NCBI GenBank assembly: GCA_938024995.1 | Contig: CALJDU010000001.1 | Location: forward strand, 1 to 64,000 | DNA length: 64,000 nucleotides | Source: an uncultured bacterium | GTDB lineage: Bacteria; Myxococcota_A; Polyangia; Polyangiales; Houyiibacteriaceae | Direction: 5' to 3' | In this document: one piece after another, positions 41,479 to 49,798 of the stretch | How positions within the stretch are numbered: the stretch's first letter is position 1 | Layout: every line of letters begins with the position of its first letter | The notes under the pieces: model-generated | The model's database searches: none | Told to the model about the DNA's origin: nothing | What the model saw: the letters and a program-made list of their open reading frames with translations, nothing else | Made by a program: the position numbers and the translations under genes

Positions 41479-41495
41479 AAAAAACCCGTCGCGGG
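41479..41495 (-). terminator. Weak hairpin with T-run in the leader of ffh
   Basis: Read on the minus strand, CCCG-CGA-CGGG forms a 4-bp stem and is followed by TTTTTT. It lies between the 2128-residue protein gene and ffh. It may be a weak terminator of the former or an attenuator-like element in the ffh leader. The stem is short, so confidence is low. Confidence 0.3.
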
Positions 41496-41590
41496 GAGGC
41501 GAGAACTATCACGCCGACACTGGCCCATGCAACCTTGAGCGAGGCGCACTTGCGCGCCTGAACACGGGAAAAAGCGGACCCGCGAGCGCG

Positions 41591-44500
41591 TTAGAGGGCG
41601 AAGACGGCGAGCGTGGCGTCCGAAAGCACAAACCGAGTCAGATCTTCCAGCTGCTGTGACGCCAAGATGGCGCGCTCAAGGCCGCTGGCGTCCGTGACCT
41701 CGATGCCCGCGAGGGCCGGATCGCACGCTCGTAGCGCGTCCACGGCGGCAGGGTACGACCCCGTGACCATGAAGGCGTCGGTGTTGGCGACCGCGCGTGC
41801 GGCGCGTTGAATCATCCGCGAATCGAGCGTGCCGGCGATCTTCAGGTGCTCCGCGAGCTCGGGTCGGTCCCGCTCGGGGATCAATCGGCGGAGGTCACGT
41901 GCGCGCGCGGTGTTGCGTCCGGGGTCGACCGCGAACGCGCTGACGATGTCGGTCCACAGCTCCGCGAAGTCGTCTTCGGAAAACCCAAACGTGAGGATCG
42001 CGGAAGGGGTCGTCGTCGAGAGGGCGCGGGCGACATGAAAGAGCCGGACGTCGGTGGGGGTCTTGACCACGTCCTCCGCGACGAGCGCGATGGGCGGCTG
42101 GCTGATGATCAGACCGTCGCGGTCCGCCGTGGTGAGCGCGATCCGTCTCAGCTCGAGCCGGTTGAGCGCCTCCTTGTAGGGAGCGCTCAACGGGTGGTCC
42201 GCGAGGGCGGAGATCCGCTTGGCCATCGCATCGGTGACCGCGCCGCTGTCCGCCGCGAACATCGAACGCGCCGAGTTGAAGACGGACTGTAGCGTCGCGA
42301 AGGCGCTGCGGAGGTCGGGGTCGAGCGGGAACCGGATCGGGGCGAGGTCGTCGCGCCGCGCCGGCCGAGAGGCGCCTCCAAAGGACGCGACGAGCTGACG
42401 CGTGACGGCCGCGATGGCCTTCGCGCCACACTCACGAGAGACGTCGCGAAGGGCGAGGAGCGCATCGACGCGGCTCGGTTGGTCACGCACCGCCGAGAGC
42501 AACACGTTGGTGGCGTCGCGATGCGCGCCTTGCTCTCGTAGCGCCTGAGCGAGGACCACCGGATCGTCATCTACGGTCGACGTCGCGGCGCGCCAGCGTC
42601 CGGAGGAAGCCCACCCGTCGCGCTTGTTCGACTTCGACTCGGTCGCGACCGCGGCGTTTCGCTGCTCGTCCCCGGACAAGGTCTTGGCGTCCATCGTTCC
42701 CTTCGCGCTCTCGTTAGGCGCGGTCGGCGCTGCCGCAGTGGTCGGCTCTGGATCCGGTGTGACGGGCTCTTGCGTGCCGGGCTCTTGCGAAACTGGGTCG
42801 GGCGTGACTTCCGCGACGGGTGCCGCTGCGACCGGCGCATCAACGATGGGCGCATCAACGACGGGCGCATCAACGACGGGCGCATCAACGGCGGGCGCCG
42901 CGTCTTGAGACGGCGCGACAGGAGAGGGCGGCAGCCCGCGAAGTGACACCGGGATCGACACCATGACCGCGCCGGGGCGAATCGGGGCGGGTTCGCTCGT
43001 CCCCGCAACCGCGACCGGGACGGAGACGATGACCCCGGGCCTCGCGGAGTCGCGTGACACGTCGGAGGGAGGCGAGGACGCGACCGGTCGATCTTCGACG
43101 ACCACGACGTGAGCGCCGGTCGTCGGTTTTGCCGCGAGCAGGTTGTCCACCGCGGAGTCCATCGCGTCGACATCGACCGGCGGCGCATCGGCGTCTCGGC
43201 GGGAACGGGCTGCTTGAGTCTGTTGGGCGGACTCCGCGGTCGCTCCTGACTGTTTCGTCGAGGCGGCTGCTTGTGGCGTGGCTGGCTCCGCCTCGCTCGG
43301 TGCGGCGGCTTGGGTTGCTTGGGTTGCTTGGGTCGCTTGGGTCGCTTCGGTCGCGGTCGGCTCGGAAGCGCTCTGTGGCTTCGCGTTTGCGTCCGTTGAG
43401 TCGACGCGTTCGATGATCGCGTATTCGGAGGTGGTCGCGACTTTGGGGTGCGGCGCGCGCTCAAGCAGTCGGCGCGCGCGTTCACTTTCTGGCGAAAGCG
43501 TGAGCGCTTTCTCGATCAGTTCGCGGCCGCGGGACGCGTTTCCGATGTGAATCTCGTGCGCCCCGGTTTCACAGAGCGCTTCGGCGCAGACGTCGTGCGC
43601 GACGTTGTGCTCAGTCGCTACGCCGTACGCCGCGTTCACCGCCTTGACGGCTTGTTGCGCGTCGCCATCGTCTAAGAAGAGGCCAGCGATCGCCGCGCGG
43701 CAGAGCACTTCGTCTTCAGGGTTGAAGCTGTCCCGTGCGCGCTCCCGAAGCGTCGACAAGAGCTCCGCGCGTCGCTCCTGCGCGACCTCATGCGGAATGT
43801 AGGCGTGGACCGAGCGCATGCTCGGCACCAGCGCGAGGGCCTGCGTTCGCTCCCAGGTTCGCCAGAGGATCGTCGCCGCTCGCGGCGGGTCGTTCTCGCG
43901 TTCGATCGCGACCGCGGCCGCGCGTTGCCCGTAGGTGACGATGTCACGCGGGAGGACCGCGCTCTCCGAGAGCCGCTCGCATGCGCGGGTCAGGGCGTCG
44001 AAGCGGTTGAGGTTCCGCGCGAGCCGATCGACGGCGTCGAACACCACGCCAGGCTCAACGTCCATCTCGAACGCCCGCTCGTAGCTCTTGAGGGCGGCGC
44101 CTTGCCGCCCCGCGGTCTCGAGGAAGCGCCCCTTTCGGTAGAGCATCGCGCGCTCTCCGTGCGTACCAAACGTGTTCTCCGCGAGCTCATCGTAGACGTT
44201 GGCCGCGACGTCGACCGCGTCGTGGTCAAGCGAGAGCCGCTCGAAAATCATCAACAGGGGGCCGCGACCCGCGACCCGAAGACCGTCCGTCGCGGCGCGG
44301 AGGGCGAGTGCACCATTGGCGCAACGCCTCGCCGTGTTCACCGCCGCGATGAAGAGCCGCTCGGCTCCTGCTGGGTCGCCGGTCTCGCTCGCGCGCCGAC
44401 CTTGAGCGCAGAGCAAATCGACAGCGCGCTCGCCGCGCTCCAGCGATTCCAAGATCGCGCCGGCGTCGAGGCTCGCTTCGACCGCGTCCTTGAGTTCGCC

Positions 44501-47500
44501 CGCGTCGCGGCGCTCTTCGATCATCTGGCCGAGATGCTCCAGCGCGCGTGTCTCGTCATCGAAGTAACTGATGCTCGCGGATGCCAGTTCGCCGTAACGG
44601 GTTCGGCGCCGCACCTCGTCCTGCTCGCCCTCCAGTTGAAGGGTGATCACCGCGAGCGCGCGCTCCTTTTGTCCCGACCGCGCGAAGGCGTCGCGGAGCT
44701 GAGAGAGGACGGCGTCCTGGTACGGGTCCGCTTCAAGGAGCCGAAGCAGCGCCCGTGACTCTGACGCGACATCGCGACGCGCCCGGTGATGCGCGACGAG
44801 CTCCTTGAGGGCCGCGGTGCGATCGTCTCCGGCCATGGTCGCGATCCGGCGCTCGAGCAAAGCGACGATCTGGCCGTTGACGGTGTCGTCGTCGCGAACA
44901 TCTTCGGCGAGCGCTTTCCCGACGGAGAGAAGTGAGGGGATCCCGAGCCGGTCATATGCGCGGAGGAGCAGGGACACCGCCTCTTGCGTCTTCGACAGCG
45001 AGACCAGGTGCCGCGCCGCGCCCTCGATCAAGTCCGGGGTCTCGTGGTCGGTCGCGAAGGGACGAAGCGCGTGTTCGGACGCCGCGACGATGGCAGCGGT
45101 ATCGCTCCCCGCGACCGCGCGCGCGAGTCGACGACGAATCACCTTGGGATCGTTGGGCGCGACCTGGAACCACGCGTCCAGCATCTCTTGGTGGTGCCGC
45201 GAGGACTCATCCGTGAGCAACACACCGCGCTCCAAGAGCGAGGTGGTGTCGCCGAGCGCGTTGTGCGCGGCGCGGAAGACGATGGGCCGGATCTTCTCGT
45301 CTACGTGCTGGACGGTCTCCGTGATGATCCGCGCGGCCGGCGCGGCGCGGGGGTCGAGCTCGAGCGCGACGCGGGCGTGCTCGGCAGCATCGGCGGGCTG
45401 TCCGCGACCCAGGTCGAGCCGCGCGAGCCGCTCCAAGGTTCGCGCGCGGTGCCGCGGTCGCTGCTCGATCCCGAGGCGCGCCTTGAGGGCGGTTCGCTCA
45501 AGCCTGGCGTCACCGAGTTGCCGCGCGCACCGATCGAGACGAGCGGCGGCTTCGCGACTGTTCGGCGAGAGCTCGAGGAGCGCCCGTGCCGCCTCCGCGC
45601 AGGCCGCGATGTTTCCGCGGAGCGACTCCAAGGACGAGACCCACTCAAGCGCGTGGATCGCGTCACCCCGTCGCTCGCTCGACTCGGCGCGTCGGGTCAG
45701 CTCGATCAGGCCCTCGTCGTCCGCGGCCAGCCGGAGCAGACGCTCGAGCGCGGAGACCGCGGCGCCGTCCGTTGGGTCATCCGAGAGCACGCCCCGGTAG
45801 AGCGCGATGGCCCGTTCGCGATGGTCGGGGTGGTCACGCAAGAGCGCCGCGAGCCTGCGCGAAGCCGCGGGGCGCTCGTCGTCGCTCGCGCCCGCGAGGT
45901 CTCGTTCTGCGATCTCGATGAGACCGTCTTTGACGCGCACCTTGGTCTCGAGTCGGGCACATTCCCGCGCGGCGTTCGGGTGGTCGGGGAGCAGCGCGAG
46001 GACCTTGTTCCACGCCCAGAGCGCGCGGTTCGCGGAGCCCAATTTTCGTTCCGCGACGTTCGCCAGCTCCGCGGCGAGGGACGCGGTCGCGCTGTCGTTG
46101 TCGGGTGAGGCGTGACGCACCGCGCGCTCCAGTGCATCTGCGAAGAAGGCGGTGTCGCGGCTGCGCTCGGCGTGATCGCGCAGCGCGTCGAGCGAGTCGG
46201 ACGCTTCGGGGTTCGCCATCAACGCGCGGGTGTGGAGCTCCAGAGACCAGCTCTGCGCCCCCGGGAGCTGGTCGAAGGCGTTCGCCGCGCGCGTTAGCCA
46301 CTGCGCGCGGACCTGGCGATCGGTGGTGTGCGCCGCGATGGCCTCAAGCGTCGCGCCGAGGTCTGCTTGGGCGCCGGCCGCGGTGAGGTCGGCGACGAGC
46401 GGCGCGTGGAGAACCTCAAGCTCGGGGTCCGCGTAGAACGCGGTGAGAAGGTTGGCGGCCGCGAGGTCGGGGCGGTCCGCTTTTTCGGCGAGCTCGGCCG
46501 CGTCCAAGGTGAGCCGGCGACGAAGGTCGGGGTCGTCGGTCGTCCGCGCGCCTTCGGCCAAGATCGCGATCGCGGCTTCGGTCTGTCCGAGCTCCTGGGT
46601 GGCTCGCGCGAGCGCCGAGACGTCGTCGGCCGAACCGCTCAGTTCACATGCCCACTCGAGCAGCGCACACGAGCGCTCTGGCCAGGTCGAGCGAACACAT
46701 CCAGCGGCGCGGCGCGCGGCCTTCGCGGCTTCGTCGAGAAGCCCGGCTTCCGCGGAGCAGCGCGCGAGGTGCTCCCAGATGTCGGTCCGCGTGGGGTCCG
46801 CTTCGGCGGCACGCTTGAGCGACTCGAGCGCGCCGGCCGCGTCGTCTCGTCGGCGCGCGAGATGGGCCCGCTGGAGGTAGGCGTCGGCCTTGGTCTGATC
46901 GCTCGGGGACGCGACGATCGCGGCGTCGGCGTAAGCAAGCGCGACGTCCAGCTCACCCATCGCGGCGCAGAGCGTCGCGGACTGACGAAGCGAGATCCAA
47001 TCACGCGGATCCGCCGCGGCCGCCTCGCGATAGGCGCGGGCGGACTCAATCAAGGCGCCATGTCGGCGCTGCCAGATCCGCGCGCACTCACGCCACGCCG
47101 CCGCTCGATCGGTGTGACTCGCACCGCGGCGCTCAAGCTCCGCGATGCGTCCCTCGATCTCGAGGAGCGGGTCTTCAAGGGGTGGTCCGAGCTCCGGAAG
47201 CGCGTCCAAGGTGATCGTCCGCGCGGGCGGAATGGGGTCGGCCTCTTCACCGGGATGGAAGCGCCGCGCGGGCGGACGGGAGGGCGGCAAGCTGAGCGGC
47301 GCCTTGAGGTAGGACTCGTGGTCGATCAAATCGCAGAGGCCCGCCAGCACGAGCGCCGCGACGCGTGACGCTGCGAGCGGAGAGCGCGCGAGGAGCCGCG
47401 CGACGGAGTGCTCGCGCGGCGGGAACCCGGCCCACGCTCTCGCGGCCGCGGAGTGCGGCGTGACCCGCCAGAGAAAGTGATCGGTCGCGCGGGAGCTGAC

Positions 47501-47977
47501 CTTCTCCGCGTCACGCTCGGTGGCGCGTCTGGCGAGCGCGTCGAGCAAGAGCGGGAGCAGCTCAAGGCCAACAGGCCCAGGGTCCTCGGGCGGCTTGACC
47601 TCCCTGGTGATCACGACGTCCTTGGCGATCAGGAGCGCACGCGCGAAGCGATCCGTGAAGAGCCCGCGGAAGGCCGCCTGAATCGCGTCTTCGCTCACCC
47701 CTTGTTCGCGCAGGAACGCCTCGACGTTTCCGTCCTCACGCTCTACTCGCCGGGCTCGGTCCGCGTCCGCGCGAGAGAGACGGCCGGCGCGCAAGAGGTG
47801 TTCGCCGATTCCATCGTCGCCGGGAACCCCGCCGAACCGTGTCAGTCGACCTCGCACGAGGTGCATCACACGACCGCCCACGTCCACCTCCCCCGTGAGG
47901 CTCCGATCGACGAGGGAGAGCAACTGTGAAACGAGCGGGGTGGGCTTCAGCGCCGCGCCGTTGGACATCTCGTGCAC
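41591..47977 (-). CDS. Giant cytoplasmic TPR-rich protein with DUF4388-like N-terminus, 2128 aa
   Basis: The N-terminal ~125 residues (VSQLLSLVDRSLTGEVDVGG, then GIGEHLLRAGRLSRADADRA) resemble the DUF4388/PATAN-type module used in myxobacterial and cyanobacterial regulators. From about residue 270 to 1480 the protein is built of TPR-like helix pairs (DAYLQRAHLARRRDDAAGAL, AEHARVALELDPRAAPAARI and many more), perhaps 25-30 units. A Thr/Ala/Gln/Val/Asp-rich segment (about 1510-1790) contains two in-frame tandem repeats. A final alpha/beta domain (about 1800-2128) is unrecognised. No signal peptide or membrane helix is evident. Start GTG 47977 or ATG 47968. A large scaffold is likely. Confidence 0.8.
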   Translation of the reverse strand: MHEMSNGAALKPTPLVSQLLSLVDRSLTGEVDVGGRVMHLVRGRLTRFGGVPGDDGIGEHLLRAGRLSRADADRARRVEREDGNVEAFLREQGVSEDAIQAAFRGLFTDRFARALLIAKDVVITREVKPPEDPGPVGLELLPLLLDALARRATERDAEKVSSRATDHFLWRVTPHSAAARAWAGFPPREHSVARLLARSPLAASRVAALVLAGLCDLIDHESYLKAPLSLPPSRPPARRFHPGEEADPIPPARTITLDALPELGPPLEDPLLEIEGRIAELERRGASHTDRAAAWRECARIWQRRHGALIESARAYREAAAADPRDWISLRQSATLCAAMGELDVALAYADAAIVASPSDQTKADAYLQRAHLARRRDDAAGALESLKRAAEADPTRTDIWEHLARCSAEAGLLDEAAKAARRAAGCVRSTWPERSCALLEWACELSGSADDVSALARATQELGQTEAAIAILAEGARTTDDPDLRRRLTLDAAELAEKADRPDLAAANLLTAFYADPELEVLHAPLVADLTAAGAQADLGATLEAIAAHTTDRQVRAQWLTRAANAFDQLPGAQSWSLELHTRALMANPEASDSLDALRDHAERSRDTAFFADALERAVRHASPDNDSATASLAAELANVAERKLGSANRALWAWNKVLALLPDHPNAARECARLETKVRVKDGLIEIAERDLAGASDDERPAASRRLAALLRDHPDHRERAIALYRGVLSDDPTDGAAVSALERLLRLAADDEGLIELTRRAESSERRGDAIHALEWVSSLESLRGNIAACAEAARALLELSPNSREAAARLDRCARQLGDARLERTALKARLGIEQRPRHRARTLERLARLDLGRGQPADAAEHARVALELDPRAAPAARIITETVQHVDEKIRPIVFRAAHNALGDTTSLLERGVLLTDESSRHHQEMLDAWFQVAPNDPKVIRRRLARAVAGSDTAAIVAASEHALRPFATDHETPDLIEGAARHLVSLSKTQEAVSLLLRAYDRLGIPSLLSVGKALAEDVRDDDTVNGQIVALLERRIATMAGDDRTAALKELVAHHRARRDVASESRALLRLLEADPYQDAVLSQLRDAFARSGQKERALAVITLQLEGEQDEVRRRTRYGELASASISYFDDETRALEHLGQMIEERRDAGELKDAVEASLDAGAILESLERGERAVDLLCAQGRRASETGDPAGAERLFIAAVNTARRCANGALALRAATDGLRVAGRGPLLMIFERLSLDHDAVDVAANVYDELAENTFGTHGERAMLYRKGRFLETAGRQGAALKSYERAFEMDVEPGVVFDAVDRLARNLNRFDALTRACERLSESAVLPRDIVTYGQRAAAVAIERENDPPRAATILWRTWERTQALALVPSMRSVHAYIPHEVAQERRAELLSTLRERARDSFNPEDEVLCRAAIAGLFLDDGDAQQAVKAVNAAYGVATEHNVAHDVCAEALCETGAHEIHIGNASRGRELIEKALTLSPESERARRLLERAPHPKVATTSEYAIIERVDSTDANAKPQSASEPTATEATQATQATQATQAAAPSEAEPATPQAAASTKQSGATAESAQQTQAARSRRDADAPPVDVDAMDSAVDNLLAAKPTTGAHVVVVEDRPVASSPPSDVSRDSARPGVIVSVPVAVAGTSEPAPIRPGAVMVSIPVSLRGLPPSPVAPSQDAAPAVDAPVVDAPVVDAPIVDAPVAAAPVAEVTPDPVSQEPGTQEPVTPDPEPTTAAAPTAPNESAKGTMDAKTLSGDEQRNAAVATESKSNKRDGWASSGRWRAATSTVDDDPVVLAQALREQGAHRDATNVLLSAVRDQPSRVDALLALRDVSRECGAKAIAAVTRQLVASFGGASRPARRDDLAPIRFPLDPDLRSAFATLQSVFNSARSMFAADSGAVTDAMAKRISALADHPLSAPYKEALNRLELRRIALTTADRDGLIISQPPIALVAEDVVKTPTDVRLFHVARALSTTTPSAILTFGFSEDDFAELWTDIVSAFAVDPGRNTARARDLRRLIPERDRPELAEHLKIAGTLDSRMIQRAARAVANTDAFMVTGSYPAAVDALRACDPALAGIEVTDASGLERAILASQQLEDLTRFVLSDATLAVFAL
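42834..42893. repeat. Four tandem 15-bp repeats inside the giant TPR gene
   Basis: The unit GGCGCATCAACGA(T/C)G runs from 42834 to 42893 in four copies with few changes. It encodes a DAPVV-type pentapeptide repeat (VDAPVVDAPVVDAPIVDAPV) on the minus strand. It keeps frame, so copy-number change would lengthen or shorten a linker without disrupting the protein. Confidence 0.85.
43308..43352. repeat. Five tandem 9-bp repeats inside the giant TPR gene
   Basis: The unit GCTTGGGT(T/C) occurs five times, the last copy with one further change, from 43308 to 43352. On the minus strand it encodes a TQA tripeptide repeat in the same low-complexity segment as the 15-bp array. Confidence 0.82.
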
Positions 47978-48010
47978 GCTATCACGACCGAGACCAGATT
48001 GCGGGCTCGA

Positions 48011-49798
48011 TCAATGAAGGGTGACGGCGTAGGGGAGCGCGACCAGAACATGCTCCTCCGCGAAGAGGTCAGGCGACAAGAGCGGGACGTCTCCCAACGG
48101 GGAGAGGCTCATGACGAAGCGTCGTACAGAGGCCTGCGCGAGCGCTTCGGGATCCTCGTCAACATTGCTCGAGATCATTTCCAAGAGACCTTGCTCACCC
48201 GGCCAGATCTCAACGGGCGATTCAGCGAGGTTGGCTCGCTCTCGCGCTATCGCGATCGCGTGATCGAGCCCGCCGAAGTCATCCACCAACTGAAGCGTCT
48301 TGCCCCGCGCGCCGGTCATCACGCGACCCTCCGCGGCGAGCAGGACGGTCTCCTGCGGGATCCCGCGGCCGGCTGAAACGCGCCGGATGAAGCGGTAGTA
48401 GACCGCGCGAAGCTGTTCCTGCATCGCGTCACGCTCGCTGTCGCTGAAGTCGCGCATCGGCGTGCTCCAGGCGGCGTTGCGGCCGCGCGAGAGGAGATGA
48501 ACGTTGACGCCTGCGCGGCTCGCGAGGTCTTGAAGACTGAACTTCCCGCCAACGACCCCGATGGACCCGACCAAGCTCGTCTCGTGCGCGACAATGGTGT
48601 TCGCGGCGGACGCAACATAGTAGCCACCACTCGCCGCCATATCGCCGATGGATGCGATGACGGGCTTGCGCTTCGCGAGGCGCGTGACCGCGTGCCACAT
48701 CCGATCGCTCGCCAACGCGGAGCCTCCCGGCGAGTCGATCCGCAAGACGACGGCTTTGATCTCGTCGTCGTCTGCCATCCGGCGAATCGCGCGAACGAAA
48801 GGGCCTGACGTCGAGCTCGGGTTGCCGGACTGCCCGTCACGGATTTGGCCGGAGAGATGCGCGATCGCGATTCGATCTCCTTCGACGACATCGCGCTCTA
48901 CATCACCCGCGAGCGCGGACAAGAGATCGGTGATGCCGATCTCATCTGGCTCGTCGGTTAAGCGGATCGAGCGTACCGCGTCGACGCCGGATTGAACCCG
49001 AGCGTGCTCGCGCGCTTCGTCATCGAAACCGACGTCGTCGACCAAGCCAGCCTCGCGTGCTCGTTCCGCGGTGTATGGGCCCGCGTCGATGACCTCGATG
49101 GCGCGCTCACGGGTCATCTCGCGACCCTCGACCAACGACGAAACGATCGACTCGTAGAGCCCATCGACGACCTCGCCCATGGCTTCGCGGGTCTCCTCTG
49201 GCATGGCGTCGAGCGTGAAGGTGTCGCCGGCGCCCTTGTAGCGACCCATGTGCAGCATCTCGGCGCGGACCCCTGCGTTGGCGAGAAGCGTGCGTGCATA
49301 GAAGAGGTGAGCCGCGACCCCGACGAGATCAAGCGACCCGGCTGGCGTCATGCTGATGCGGTCACAGATGCGCGCCATCACGAGGTACGAGACATTGTCC
49401 GCGACCTCGAACTGACAGTGGATGCTCTTGCCCGCGGTGCGGATGCGGTCGGCGGTTTCGATGATGTCGTGGGCGCGGCCGTAAGCGCCTCCCATCGGGC
49501 CGACGCGCAGGAACACGCCGCGCGCGGAGTCGGCTTCTTCGATCGCGTGAAGGTGACGAACCAGATCATAGATCGTCGCGCTCTGACCGCTCGGGAACGC
49601 GCTCGGCGAAGGGCTCTCGGCAGGTGGCGTGAAGAGGCGAATCTCGCGCACCTCGGGCTCCCCCGTCGCGCCCGAGATGTCGACCGGTTCAGGCTCGCTG
49701 TCGCATCCAAACGCGAGCGCACAGAGCGCAAGCGCGATGAGGAGACGGCCGACAAGAGACCCTGGAACAAATAGGCCCGAGTTCGCGGACCCTTGCAT
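48011..49798 (-). CDS. sppA: Signal peptide peptidase SppA (long form), lipoprotein type
   Basis: The 595-residue double-domain S49 peptidase degrades signal peptides left in the membrane after export. The catalytic Lys188 is in HMGRYKGAGDTF of the N-terminal domain, and the nucleophile Ser390 is in GDMAASGGYYVASAAN of the C-terminal domain. VVLRIDSPGGSALAS marks the conserved strand before it. Both halves and both catalytic residues are present. It carries a lipobox ending at Cys32 (CALAFGCDSE) instead of the usual membrane helix, so it is probably lipid-anchored. The ATG overlaps the stop of the upstream zinc-ribbon/TPR gene by one base, so the two are coupled. Confidence 0.92.
   Translation of the reverse strand: MQGSANSGLFVPGSLVGRLLIALALCALAFGCDSEPEPVDISGATGEPEVREIRLFTPPAESPSPSAFPSGQSATIYDLVRHLHAIEEADSARGVFLRVGPMGGAYGRAHDIIETADRIRTAGKSIHCQFEVADNVSYLVMARICDRISMTPAGSLDLVGVAAHLFYARTLLANAGVRAEMLHMGRYKGAGDTFTLDAMPEETREAMGEVVDGLYESIVSSLVEGREMTRERAIEVIDAGPYTAERAREAGLVDDVGFDDEAREHARVQSGVDAVRSIRLTDEPDEIGITDLLSALAGDVERDVVEGDRIAIAHLSGQIRDGQSGNPSSTSGPFVRAIRRMADDDEIKAVVLRIDSPGGSALASDRMWHAVTRLAKRKPVIASIGDMAASGGYYVASAANTIVAHETSLVGSIGVVGGKFSLQDLASRAGVNVHLLSRGRNAAWSTPMRDFSDSERDAMQEQLRAVYYRFIRRVSAGRGIPQETVLLAAEGRVMTGARGKTLQLVDDFGGLDHAIAIARERANLAESPVEIWPGEQGLLEMISSNVDEDPEALAQASVRRFVMSLSPLGDVPLLSPDLFAEEHVLVALPYAVTLH

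Noticed and set aside
42834..43352. Clusters of short direct repeats that might suggest a CRISPR array
   Set aside because: The repeats are contiguous 15- and 9-bp coding units without unique spacers; they encode a protein linker.
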